From Asterias rubens (lineage: Eukaryota > Echinodermata > Asteroidea > Forcipulatida > Asteriidae): 64,000 nucleotides of DNA. The notes beneath the pieces are model-generated. The model was not told the DNA's origin. It saw only the letters and a program-made list of their open reading frames with translations, and searched no databases. This document shows positions 1 to 16,428 of this stretch, in pieces. The first letter of the stretch is position 1. Every line of letters starts with the position of its first letter. The translations under genes were made by a program, and so were the position numbers. The stretch spans positions 5,320,554-5,384,553 of the forward strand of contig NC_047070.1 in the NCBI RefSeq assembly GCF_902459465.1, given 5' to 3'.

Positions 1-313
1 ATGGGGAGAGGTTGATGGTATAAACCATGTGAGAAACGGCTCCCTCTGAAGTGCCATAGTTTTAGAGAAAGAAGTAATTTTCCACGTATTTGATTTCGAG
101 ACCTCAGATTTAGAACTTGAGGTCTCGAAATCAACCATCTAAACGCACACAACTTCATGTGACAAGGGTGTTTTTTTCTTTCATTATTATCTCGCAACTT
201 CGATGACCGATTGAGCTCAAATTTTCACAGGTTTGTTATTTTATGCATATGTTGAGATACACAAACTGTGAAGGCTAGTCTTTGACAATTATCAATAGTG
301 TCCACTGCCTTCA
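1..313 (+). mobile_element. TTAA-flanked MITE family A, truncated by window edge
   Basis: Family A is about 370-390 bp. Complete copies run from TTAA-AGGCAGTGGACACTATTGG to CCAATAGTGTCCACTGCCT-TTAA, with an inner hairpin around GAGACCTCA / TGAGGTCTC. This copy lacks the left end because the window starts inside it. Orientation is given relative to the GGCAGTGGACAC end followed by ATTACTCAAAATAATT. Confidence 0.85.
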
Positions 314-482
314 GGCAAAATTGACGGACCAGTCAAAAACCTGGAGACCAGTTGAAAATCAAGCCAACTGTAAGCACAACCCCTGTTCACCACTTGCTTC
401 TTCTGAATGTTTTCTGCCTTTCTCTTTTTATTTTTTTCATTTGAATGCTTCTTTTAAATGTGTCGCCTCCTTTTGTTTGTTG

Positions 483-871
483 TTTGGGTACTTTTTGTAA
501 CACAAAACCCAACTTCCGCAGATTTATATTTAACTTACACCATTCGAAGCTTACCTTAAAATATTACTTGCTGAGGTGCTGTAGTTTTTGAGAAATTAGT
601 TAAATAATGTCACCAAAATAATTTTCGTCTCAGTTTTAGCATGTAAAATGTATTGATCAGTTTTTTACCAAAATTTACCACTGGTCAATATGTTTTCAGG
701 CTAAAAAAAAATGGGTGCGGTATTTTACTCATTTAAAAAAAAAAAATACAGCACCTAGGAAAGTAATAATTTAAAGGAAGCTTTCTACTAACATCATCTT
801 CAAACTGTAAGTGTTATGTAAATCTGTGGACATTGTGTTTTGTGTCCTACAAAAAGTACCCAGACCCTTTC
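483..871. mobile_element. Foldback MITE family B
   Basis: Family B arms: GGGTACTTTTTGTAACACAA, then CCACAGATTTACATTAAACT, GAGGTGCTGTAGTTTTTGAG, and the reverse complement of these in the right arm. Better copies are TTAA-bounded. This copy has mutated arms (CCGCAGATTTATATTTAACT) and a worn centre. Confidence 0.75.
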
Positions 872-918
872 ATCAGCAAGTATTTACAAGGTTTATATTC
901 CCTGTTGTTATTTCTTAC

Positions 919-7413
<6,495 letters not shown>

Positions 7414-7884
7414 CACTGCACAGTTTTATTTCATTCAATTTCAGATAAAATACTGACTACCTCTTAAAGGTACGTCTGGTCTTTCATCCTTTTGTTTCAA
7501 TCTAAGATAGAAAGACAGTCTCCGAGGAGTTTTAACGTCTCTCCTTTGGATGTTTGAAACGGAGGACATTGAAGAATCAAAGTATGACGTCTCTTATCTT
7601 TATATTGAATTTTAAGATTCTCCTTTTTTGGCAGTCCAAGAAGTCTCTGCAAAATCAAAAGAAATAAAGCATCAAACAAATTCAGACAATGTTTTAAAAC
7701 ATTTTTGGTGAATCTGAAGGGGAAAAAAAGTGAAAAAAATAAATAAAAATGATAACTTTTTGTAAAGGTCTGACATTTTATATTTTGGCACATTTAATAT
7801 TACAGACAGATGGAATTTATGAAGGGAGGCAACAAACTCCCACAGGGTAGTGTACATTGTTTTTAAATTTTATTAGGTAGTGCG

Positions 7885-7940
7885 CATCTAGTTGCGATAA
7901 CATAACCCTCCTTAAGGGTTAAGTTTATCGCAACTAGTGC
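7885..7940. repeat. Short hairpin (AGTTGCGATAACATAACCC)
   Basis: GTTGCGATAACATAACCCTC faces GGGTTAAGTTTATCGCAACT. A second copy with apex CCTGCCGGCGAAG lies at 20440-20503. Confidence 0.75.
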
Positions 7941-7992
7941 GCATCTTGCTATCTTTAAGTAAATTATATTTTAGCCGGCAAACAGTGTGGAT

Positions 7993-8119
7993 AACTTTCC
8001 GTATGGCGCCACCACTTTTTCACACATTTTTACAAAAAGGGAATCTCTTTGAGGTAAATTAGATACTATATTATTTCATATCGAAAGAAAAAGTGGTGGC
8101 GCCATACGGAAACTTTTCC
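7993..8119. mobile_element. Palindromic MITE family D
   Basis: Termini TTTCCGTATGGCGCCACCAC and GTGGTGGCGCCATACGGAAA enclose about 80 bp of AT-rich sequence. It lies in the RAB24/THG1L divergent interval. Confidence 0.88.
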
Positions 8120-8309
8120 AACAGTGTGTGCATGCAAGAACTTTATTAAATTATATCATAAGAGTTTTTCTTTCATATCGAAGTTGCCAAGACCATGGAG
8201 GATGCTTCCTCCATGCCAAGACTTTTTTCTCCCAACTCCGATTATTATTACCAAGAGAAAAAAAAACTGCATTTCAACCAACGGTCTTCAAAGCCATTAT
8301 ACACTTTCG

Positions 8310-8710
8310 GTACAGAAAAAAAAAAAAAATTCACAGATTTACAAATAATTTACAGGGTTAACAGAAAAGTTCACAGATTTACAAAAAATTTACAGGGTTT
8401 AGAAGGTAATGGTGAAAGACTTCTCTTGAAATATTGTTCCATGAAATGCTTTACTTTTTGAGAAAACATTAAAACAATATAAATTCTCGTTAGCGAGAAT
8501 TACGGATTTATTTTAAACACATGTCCTGACACGGCGAAACGCGCGGAAACAAGTATGGGTTTTCCCGTTATCTTCAGACTTCTCCCGACTCCGATGACCG
8601 ATTGAACCTAAATTTTCACAGGTTTGTTATTTTATATATAAGTTGTGATACACGAAATTTGTGGGACTTGGACAATACTGTTTACCGAAAGTGTATAATG
8701 GCTTTCAATG
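8310..8710 (+). mobile_element. MITE family A2 (ACACGGCGAAACG core)
   Basis: The right half matches family A (CCGATTGAACCTAAATTTTCACAGG) but the core holds ACACATGTCCTGACACGGCG and an ATTCTCGTTAGCGAGAAT palindrome. Two further copies lie at about 15655-15840 and 28430-28770, so it is a distinct subfamily. Confidence 0.7.
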
Positions 8711-9601
8711 TTTTATTAACCTATAGTTATACTCAACTGATAAACATGATAAATAAAAGATCTCCATGCTTTTCCGTTATTTTCATATTTGTTATTCAAT
8801 TCAATTCACTTTATTTCCAAACCAATCAACCAGAGTAATATTTAACAAGCAAATGCAACAATGAATAAAACAAACATTTTCAAAAAAATACAAGCAAAGA
8901 CAACCGTATCATAATATTAATATTAATAAGTAAAGTAGGCTAATATAATAACAAAAACACATGGCCTGGGTGGAGAATTGGAGGGGCGGATAAAAATTCA
9001 ATCTTCTTCTTCTTCCTTTAAAGTGCTGCTTCAGAAAATTCAATCTTCTTCTTCTTCCTTTAAAGTGCTGCTTCAGAAAATTTGAACATTACCGCACTGT
9101 GAAAACACAGCACTTCTTCTTAGCTCAAAGGACCGAGTCACAGATATATGTGTGTCACTCCTCAGACACTGCATCGCCAGAAAATATTAAATTATTCATT
9201 GAAATAATTGGAATTGCGACACAGATCAAAATCAAATGGAATATTATTTTTAGTAAAATAAAAACACCAAACAATTTTTTTTACAAAACTTACCCTATTT
9301 TTAAATGAAACTCATCGATTTTGATGACCTGTGAAGAATTAGCAAACCCCTAATGTAATCATTAATGCCATCTTATGAAAACTTGTGGAAATTTGTGTTA
9401 AAACAGTGCAATTTGTTGGGCCATGGGCCAAGCTGCTGCAGAAAAATGAAACTCCAGGAAAACACAGACTCGCCCTCTCCCGTTGGGTCAAAGGTCGACA
9501 ATGCGCACCAATACGCGTGCGCGCGTCTTGAAATTAAATGGGTTAAAGGTGAATGAACTTTACAAGTAAACATCAGTCTGTTTATGTGAGATAAACGTTC
9601 A

Positions 9602-9733
9602 GTGTTTGGAACACGTCTGGGGCTTAGACATAATGTCCACATGTGTTTCGTTTACATTTTTTTAAACACAGTTTACAAACATTTCAAACACCAGCCAGAA
9701 CGCAGGGGGCTGCTGTTATCTAAGGTTTTGATT
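9602..9733 (+). other. THG1L: Possible N-terminal (mitochondrial leader) extension of THG1L
   Basis: An open frame continuous with THG1L runs from ATG 9602, with a second in-frame ATG at 9641, to the conserved MANSKFEYV start at 9734. The 44 added residues include a hydrophobic stretch ([15 protein letters not shown]) followed by a basic region (KHQPERRG). They lack acidic residues apart from one Glu. Vertebrate THG1L is known to carry a leader of roughly 30 residues before the same MA(N/K)SKFEYV start. Which ATG is used cannot be decided from DNA alone. Confidence 0.4.
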
Positions 9734-12700
9734 ATGGCCAACAGTAAATTCGAGTATGTTCGTCAGTTTGAAGAAGTCGACAAGTTGCTTCCCAACACAT
9801 GGATTGTCATGAGACTAGATGGAAGAGGTTTTCACAAGTAAATATAGCATGAAGGAATTTATTCCTCCCTGTATAAGATAGAATGGGGATCTTTCCGTAT
9901 GGCGCCACCACTTTTTCACTCATTTTTACAAAAAGGGATATATCAATCAGGTAAATAAGTTCCTATATTATTTTATATCGAATGAAAAAGTGGTGGCGCC
10001 ATACGGAAACTTTTCCGATAAAATTTAGTAATGTAGAATATTTTACATTGTCTTCAGTTTTATTCACTTGACTTGGTGGGTCTTTTTTGTGTCGAAATCT
10101 GTCAGCCTTTCTCCTTTTGTTTTAAATTATTTTACTTTGGTCATTTTAAACATGAAGCCTGGAGTGGAGGAATATCTGTTTGCCTTTGCTTAATTCAGTT
10201 TAAGTGTAATGTAGGTTTTGTAAATTTTTTTTTTTATCATTGTATGTAAATATAATTATTATTAATGATTAATATTTTGCTCAGAAATAAAGTCGGAGTC
10301 AACTTCTCTTTGCCTTAGCATGCTTACTTGCGATAATTGAAACCACTCTCAATCCTCCCGACAGCGTCTGAGATCTGGTCTGCGACCCGACCATTGGGAG
10401 GATGGAGGGTTTCGATTAACACAACATTCTTTGTCTCTGAAAATAAAATTGCTTGTTTTTTTACCAAGTTGATTGCTCAACTACATTATCTTGGATCTTT
10501 AAATTGCAATAATCGTAACCTGTCCATGTTTTTCTTTGTTTGGGGTTTCCTTCTCTAAAACTCAGCATTTCATGAGCAGATCCTTTTTTTCTCCTGGATT
10601 GTTGGGTTGTACTTGTGAGTTAAATTTGTAAAATGTACACTTGTTTTGCTTCAATTGAACAGATTTGCAGACACACATGGCTTCCGTAAACCAAACGACA
10701 CAAGAGGATTGTCCCTCATGAACTTCTGCGCTGAGTGCGTGATGGAAGAGTTTAAGGATGTCGTACTTGCCTATGGGCAGAGCGATGAATACAGCTTTGT
10801 GTTCAAGAGAGAGACAACACAGTTTAGCAGAAGGGCGAGGTAGCATAATTATCTGGGCACAATTAATTTGATAGAGCTGCTTAAGCTGTTAAAGCAGAAA
10901 ATATTGCTTAATAAATTCCTGCTTAGCAAAAATGAGCAGGATATCAGTTGCAAACTGCACTATATATAAATGGTATTTCGGCTGGTAACCAAATTCTGGT
11001 AAGCAAAATTTTCTGCTAGGCAATGTTACTGAATGAATAAATGTTACTGAATGAAAGGTGTTTGATTATCCCTGGAGGAAGAAAAAAACCCAAGGGCCCT
11101 GTGAAAAAACCCTTGTGGCACAGGAGAAAACCAGCAAACAACTTCACTCACATTATGGCCCAAGCAGGGAATCAAACCAGTTGATGAGAGGTGAGCCCTT
11201 TGTGCACCAGCCACCCATGCATTGTTTTGAGGCAAATAATCCTTTAAACTAATATGGTCTTCTTTGTTTATTGCAGTAAACTAATGACCAACATGGTGTC
11301 TCTCTTCTCATCATCCTTTGTGTTCCATTGGAGGAAATATTTCCCCGATCGGCAGCTTCTCTACCCCCCAGCCTTTGATGGTCGGATCGTCCTGTACCCA
11401 AGCAACCGAAACCTCAGAGACTACCTCAGCTGGAGGCAGGCAGACTGTAAGTCTGAGACAGAAAATACTTTGTGATGCAAATATTTCAAAAATTCGTACC
11501 AAAATTTTTCCGAGAACCCCTCCATCAATTTACCAATCTCAGGCCTGATACTTCATGGAGGCAACGCAGGCCGTTGCCTCCATGCCCCTTGGTCATTGCC
11601 TTGGTGCCCTTGAAATGCTACAGTTGGAATTTACAATTTCCTCATAGGGTGCCCTTTACATTTTAAAAACGAAGCATACAGGCCTGAGAAGGATGGAGGG
11701 TTACAGTTATCACAATTGTTTCTTTTCAAGAACTATCACTTTAATATCAGTCATCCACTGTGCAAAGTTTCAAATCCTACCGATTATCATTTTGATCATT
11801 ATTATAGTTCCTTTAATTCAACTACAGGCCACATCAATAACTTGTACAACACATGCTTCTGGAAGTTGGTCAATGACGGCGGACTGACAAAGAAACAAGG
11901 AGAGGAGAGACTAAGGGTTCGTGAAATTTGCAGCTTTTGCGCATTTAGAGGATTTTAAAACAGTGTTTGTTCCAACTTCATGATAAACCATTTTTAAACA
12001 GGCATCTAATCTCAGAACCATCTCTGCCCTCACAGGTACCCATTTTACCCCAGGGTGGAGAGAAACAATTGTAGTAAAGTGTCTTGCTCATGGACACAAG
12101 TGTCACGACCAGGTTTCAAACCCACACTCTCGTGAGCAGAATCACAGGAGCTTGAGTTCGATGCTCTTATCCGCTCAGCTACGACACCCCAAATGTTTCA
12201 GCTGATCGGGGCAAAATTTCTGCTTAACGCTGATATCTGTGCCGTGACCACCACCTTTAAATAATAATAATAATAATCGCCTTTTGCCAAAGAATACAAA
12301 GCGCTTGGTATTATTAATGCAAGGAGTGGGACAAAGTTTGAGACCTAATCCTTAGCACCATGTAATGGTTTACAAGTTGCTGTGGCGCAATATGTTGCCA
12401 ATCCAGCCAGGAAAACCATGGCAAACCCCTCTTCAGTTACTTTTTGTGCCTTGCCCCATTTCCTGTAGCTCGGCCAACACTGTCCCATTATTGAAGCCCA
12501 TAATTCTGGTATTGTTTTGACCTTGCAGGGAACTTTCTCAAGTGATAAGAATGAACTGCTGTTCTCAGAGTTTGGAATCAACTACAACAATGAGCCGGAG
12601 TTGTACCGCAAAGGAAGTGTTCAGATATGGCAACCAGTAAGTGAATATTTAGATTGTACCTAAAGTTTGGTTGGGAATGCTAACTCTCCTACTCTGTGAC

Positions 12701-13686
12701 CATTTAATATAATCTATAGTAGTACTGAATGACATGATTTAGGCCAGTTTGCAATGTGATGTCATGTGGTCAACCCTCCAATTGTCTGACCTTTCAATAT
12801 CATCCACTGTGGTTTTGATGTGATGAATGCATTTACACAGAACACAATCAACCCTCCCACTGCTTGACCTTTTACTGTCATCCACTGTGGTTTTGATTGA
12901 AATATAAGTTATGCCAGCCTCTACAATATGATAATAATGTGATGAATGCATCTACAAAGAACAGTCAACCCTCTTTCTGTCTGACTATTCAGTATCATCC
13001 ATTGTTGTTTACATGGATTACAGATAAACTATGCCAGCCTGCGGTATGATATCAAGTGGTAAACAGTCAGTTCTGTGCATAGTTGTGCCACGTACACAAT
13101 CCATGCAGTTGAGTCGTTTCAAACGCTTGAGCAACTCGCTGGAAATTATTACCAAGAGGATGAAGATTAAAGTCGCTTGTGTTTTTGTTGTAGTCAACTA
13201 AAGTCTGTGTCATGGGCCCACTTTCAATGAGCTGCTCAAGCACAAAAAGTAGCTAAGCACAACAACAAAACTATACTTACAAGAACAAGGTTGCCAGCCA
13301 AAATTCAGTGTCTCATGTATAATCTGTGACTGGTACCCTGCTTGCTTTAGCAGAAAAACTTTAAGCAACATTTTCTGCTTTAAGCAGTTCTATGAAATAA
13401 ATTGGGTCCTGATGTAGCACACCTTGCAATTTTTCTGGTTCAGTTTTACCATGGAGCAATGCATATCTTTGACTCGCGTTAATTTTTACTTGATTTGTTT
13501 TGTGTGTGTGTGTGTGTGCAGACGACGGAGGTAACGGTGAAACAGTGCAAGAGCAAAGAGTCTGAGGAGATGCTAAGGCGAGAGGTGGTTCGGACGAGGA
13601 GGAAAGTTACGCTCTTTCACACGGACATCATCGGTGACACCTTCTGGACAGAACATCCTGAAATATTAGGAGCTTCCTGCAGTTGA
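9734..13686 (+). CDS. THG1L: tRNA-His guanylyltransferase (THG1L), complete, six coding exons
   Basis: Exons are 9734-9837, 10663-10839, 11277-11446, 11828-11916, 12529-12636 and 13522-13686 (stop TGA). They total 813 bp and 270 aa. The enzyme adds the essential G-1 to tRNA-His by 3'-5' nucleotide addition. Visible family motifs are [10 protein letters not shown] with D29/G30 and [12 protein letters not shown] with D76/E77 (the two-metal catalytic carboxylates), then CHINNLYN at 151-158, [15 protein letters not shown] at 206-210, and a C-terminal [15 protein letters not shown]. Length and residue numbering match the animal enzyme without its mitochondrial leader. The frame stays open upstream to ATGs at 9602 and 9641, which would add a 44- or 31-residue N-terminal extension. 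Exon 4 has a weak donor (AGG followed by GTTCGT), but only that site keeps the frame. A possible AATAAA lies near 13949. The gene is divergent from RAB24. Confidence 0.95.
9889..10017. mobile_element. Palindromic MITE family D
   Basis: Second copy, in THG1L intron 1, 52 bp after the exon 1 donor. Confidence 0.88.
10858..11035. repeat. Foldback family H (slippage-rich AAGCAGAAAAT arms)
   Basis: Family H has arms such as AGAGCTGCTTAAGC...AGCAGAAAATATTGCTTA and the complementary GGTAAGCAAAATTTTCTGCT. Related copies lie at 13210-13412, 20745-20895, 29600-29800, 30765-31065 and 53630-53822. Confidence 0.6.
11995..12195 (-). mobile_element. SINE-L copy in THG1L intron 4
   Basis: Reverse copy with GACACAAGTGTCACGACCAG, ACCCACACTCTCGTGAGCAG and GCTCTTATCCGCTCAGCTAC, the complement of the A-box end. 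Confidence 0.75.
12765..13030. repeat. Degenerate tandem repeat, about three units
   Basis: TCAACCCTCC..TGTCTGACCTTT..ATCATCCACTGTGGTTT recurs at about 12768, 12848 and 12965, with GTGATGAATGCAT(C/T)TAC shared between units. It lies in THG1L intron 5. Confidence 0.7.
13210..13412. repeat. Foldback family H
   Basis: GGGCCCACTTTCAATGAGCT to AGCAGTTCTATGAAATAAAT, in THG1L intron 5. Confidence 0.6.
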
Positions 13687-14219
13687 CATCTGTTAACTTA
13701 GGGTTTTTTTCTATTCAATTAGGTTTTTAATTCCTTGGGTTGGTTAACTCCGAAGAAAATTCCTTGCCCTTTGTATTGTATTCCTTGTATTTTGTGGACT
13801 TTTTTTAGCTTTTGGGGTGATCGTTTTCCTTTGAAAATATTCCAAAGGTCGTGGGTTTGAATGCACTCGAGTAAGATGCAGGCAAACAACTGTAGCTTCA
13901 CTCAAAAATACGAAATTACAAAAAAAAATTGAACGGTAAAACTGACTAAATAAAGAGGAAATCAGCTGATCTGAAGAAAAGTTGCATGCCTGAATATGCC
14001 TGTGATTTTTTTTCACAGAGCTCTGGAATATACTGAGTATATACAGTGCTACCACACATCGATGTATATGGATAAAACAAAAGTTAATATTTGAAAGTAT
14101 CGATGCCACAATGAAAACTTGATGTGACAAAGGAAATATAACAAAGGTTCTCATAATAAGCACTGGGTTTTGGTGTGCCGAGTGAGAAAATATGAGTAGC
14201 AATCACTGAGAATCACAGA

Positions 14220-14666
14220 GCCCTGGGCCCAATTTCAAAGAGCTGCTAAGCACAAACATTTGCTGAGCATGAATTTTTTGCCTTGATAAAAACAGGATAA
14301 CCAACCAAATTGCCACGTGATTTTTCAGGATTAGCAACAGCTGAATAGACGATGTGACCTCTGACGTCACACGAGTACCATAACATGATTCGCGCATACC
14401 GCCGGGCAAAACCTTTGTGTTTTGTCAGCCAGCTAGAAAGTGTACGCAATCTTACTATGACTACGCAACTCGGTGCCCGGCTAAACATGACGTATATAGT
14501 GTTTTGTCAACAGAGGGCTGTTTGAATGTAAACATAGGTCACATCGTCTATACCAGTAACAAGCAAAATGCAACAAATGGAAATTTGGTTTGTAATCCTG
14601 TTTTTATCAAGGAAGAAATTTCATGCTAGTCAAATTTTCGTGCTTAGCAGCTCTGTGAAATTGTGC
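14220..14666. mobile_element. Foldback element family F (GGGCCCAATTTCA arms)
   Basis: Arms run from GGGCCCAATTTCAAAGAGCT to TGCCTTGATAAAAACAGGAT, and the complement ends AGCTCTGTGAAATTGTGCCC. It is interrupted by the family E MITE. Confidence 0.8.
14346..14550 (+). mobile_element. TA-flanked TIR MITE family E, nested
   Basis: TIR GACGATGTGACC with TA on both sides suggests Tc1/mariner or pogo-type mobilisation. It is inserted inside the foldback at 14220-14666. Confidence 0.82.
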
Positions 14667-14994
14667 CCTGGCCATAAGCCATGGCTGATAATCTGCCACA
14701 GTATGCTGGAATCTCGGATTACTCTGAGTTATCTCTTTTGAGCTGAAAACACTCTAGGAGTCAAAATTCACGCAAAAATTATGGTAAGCGTTGTAAATGG
14801 TGTGCTGCCTCAAGTGCATTCTTTGCTGTATTACATACAGTGACTCCCAAACTTGTGCAACTAAGATTATTGTGATGATGTCATTACATATTGACCCATT
14901 TCACCTGACGTCATCATCAGAAAAATCTTGAATGCGCCGTACTGGTGGGCAATTTCACTGTGCGTTTTCATTATAACTCTATGCATAGCCTTCA

Positions 14995-15125
14995 TTAATA
15001 TCTCGCAACTTCGACGACCGATTGAGCTCAAATTTTCACAGGTTTGTTATTTTATGCATATGTTGAGATACACCAACTGTGAAGACTAGTCTTTGACAAT
15101 TACCAATAGTGTCCACTGGCTTTAA
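14995..15125 (+). mobile_element. MITE family A, right-end fragment
   Basis: Only the segment from ATCTCGCAACTTCGACGACC to GTCCACTGGCTTTAA is present. Confidence 0.75.
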
Positions 15126-15654
15126 CTTAACTCCCTGTTTACAAATTGGTATACATTTTTCTTCCAACTTTAATTATTTCCAGTTTCTGTATGTCAGTGA
15201 TAGTAGTGATCATTAGTATCATGATTACCAAGCACTTTACTCTGACAAAAGAATTTTCTGCCCTTTAGGTGTACAGTAATTAGTTTTAAAAATTTCAATT
15301 TATTTTCCAGGTTAACATTACGCATTTATAAAATAAAGACATTGATCACGTGAAACAAGAAACAACTGTGTGATGTAGAATGATCATTGTAAAATAATAG
15401 AAAACACCCTGCCCTGTTAAACACTCTGCATTGTTTTTTGTCAAAGGAAAATGTGCCTGGGTGAATTATGATTAATTTTGTTCACCTAAAACAACTCGGG
15501 CAAAATCCGAGTCTGTTTCCCTTGATTTTGAAACTTGGCACGGTGACAGTTTTATTAAAGAGATAGTTACACAGTAAGTAGTAGTGTTTGTTTTGAAGAA
15601 CATCGTTGGTTATCAACTCTTATTCTAGAAATTAAAACGTCACTTTGTATACGA

Positions 15655-15840
15655 ATATAAATTCTCGATATCGAGAATAACAGATTCATTTTAAACACAT
15701 GTCATGACACGGCGAAACGTGCGGACACAAGGGTGGGTTTTCCTGTTATTTTCTCCCGACTCTGATGACCGATTGAGCCTAAATTTTCACAGGTTTGTTA
15801 TTTTATATATAAGTTGTGATACACAAAGTTTACCGATGTT
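15655..15840 (+). mobile_element. MITE family A2, right part
   Basis: Runs from the palindrome ATTCTCGATATCGAGAAT to TAAGTTGTGATACACAAAG. The left half is absent. Confidence 0.65.
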
Positions 15841-15958
15841 GTACGATTGCTTTAAAGTAATGAATACTTGCGAGTTAAACAAAAGTGAAACCTGAACCAT
15901 ATCTGGACTTGAGCATTGCATCTGTATTTGTGTTCATTATCTTAAGTTTACAACACAC

Positions 15959-16346
15959 TTAAAAACAATGGACACCATTGGTAATTGTCTATGACCGGTT
16001 TTCTCACTTGGTGTATCTCAACATATGCATAAAATGACAAACCTGCGAAAATTTGAGCTCAATTGGTCGTCGAAGTTGCGAGATAACTATGAAAGAAAAA
16101 ACACCCTTATCACACGAAGTTGTGTGCTTTCAGAAGCTTGATTTCGAGACCTCAAATTCAAAACTTGAGGTCTCGAAATCAAATCCGTGGAAAATTACTT
16201 CCTTCTCAAAATCTACGTCACTTAAGAGGGAGCCGTTTCTCACAATGTTTTATACTTATCAACCTCTCCCCATTACTCGTTACCAGGTGAGGTTTTATGC
16301 TGATAATTATTTTGAGTAATTACCAATAGTGTCCACTACCTTTAAC
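15959..16346 (-). mobile_element. MITE family A, full length
   Basis: TTAA is present at both boundaries and the inner GAGACCTCA hairpin is intact. It lies 80 bp past the ASB stop codon, so it could be transcribed in the 3' UTR. Confidence 0.87.
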
Positions 16347-16428
16347 CAAAGTTTACACTATTCTTGCAAATCTCTCAGTCACCATTAAAACTTATTCATC
16401 ACTTAGTTCCGGTTATTGATTTGAACAA

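Larger units (their letters stand above)
7414..9733. other. Head-to-head interval between RAB24 and THG1L
   Basis: About 2.3 kb that should hold the two divergent promoters. It contains a short foldback at 7885-7940, a palindromic MITE at 7993-8119, a MITE of the ACACGGCGAAACG subfamily at about 8310-8710, an exact 46-base tandem duplication at about 8996-9085 carrying TTCTTCTTCTTCCTTTAAAG, and GC-rich sequence close to THG1L (9480-9540). No further gene was recognised. Confidence 0.5.
13687..16428. other. Tail-to-tail interval between THG1L and the ASB gene
   Basis: Mostly repeats: a foldback at 14220-14666 with a second MITE inside it, MITE fragments at 14995-15125 and 15655-15840, and a full TTAA MITE at 15959-16346. 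Between them is AT-rich sequence with no supported coding potential. Confidence 0.5.

Noticed and set aside
9373-9642. Minus-strand frame antisense to the THG1L 5' region
   Set aside because: It is most simply a shadow of the GC-rich 5' region; no supporting motif or start context.
13744-14202. 152-codon minus frame after THG1L
   Set aside because: It overlaps the THG1L 3' UTR region, has no domain or splice support, and its codon use is AT-driven.
16053-16319. Similar open frames in several places (1554-1946, 16053-16319, 18475-18747, 52681-52893) that look like a conserved protein family
   Set aside because: They are the same MITE family A read in one frame. The frame is broken in most copies and the similarity ends at element boundaries.
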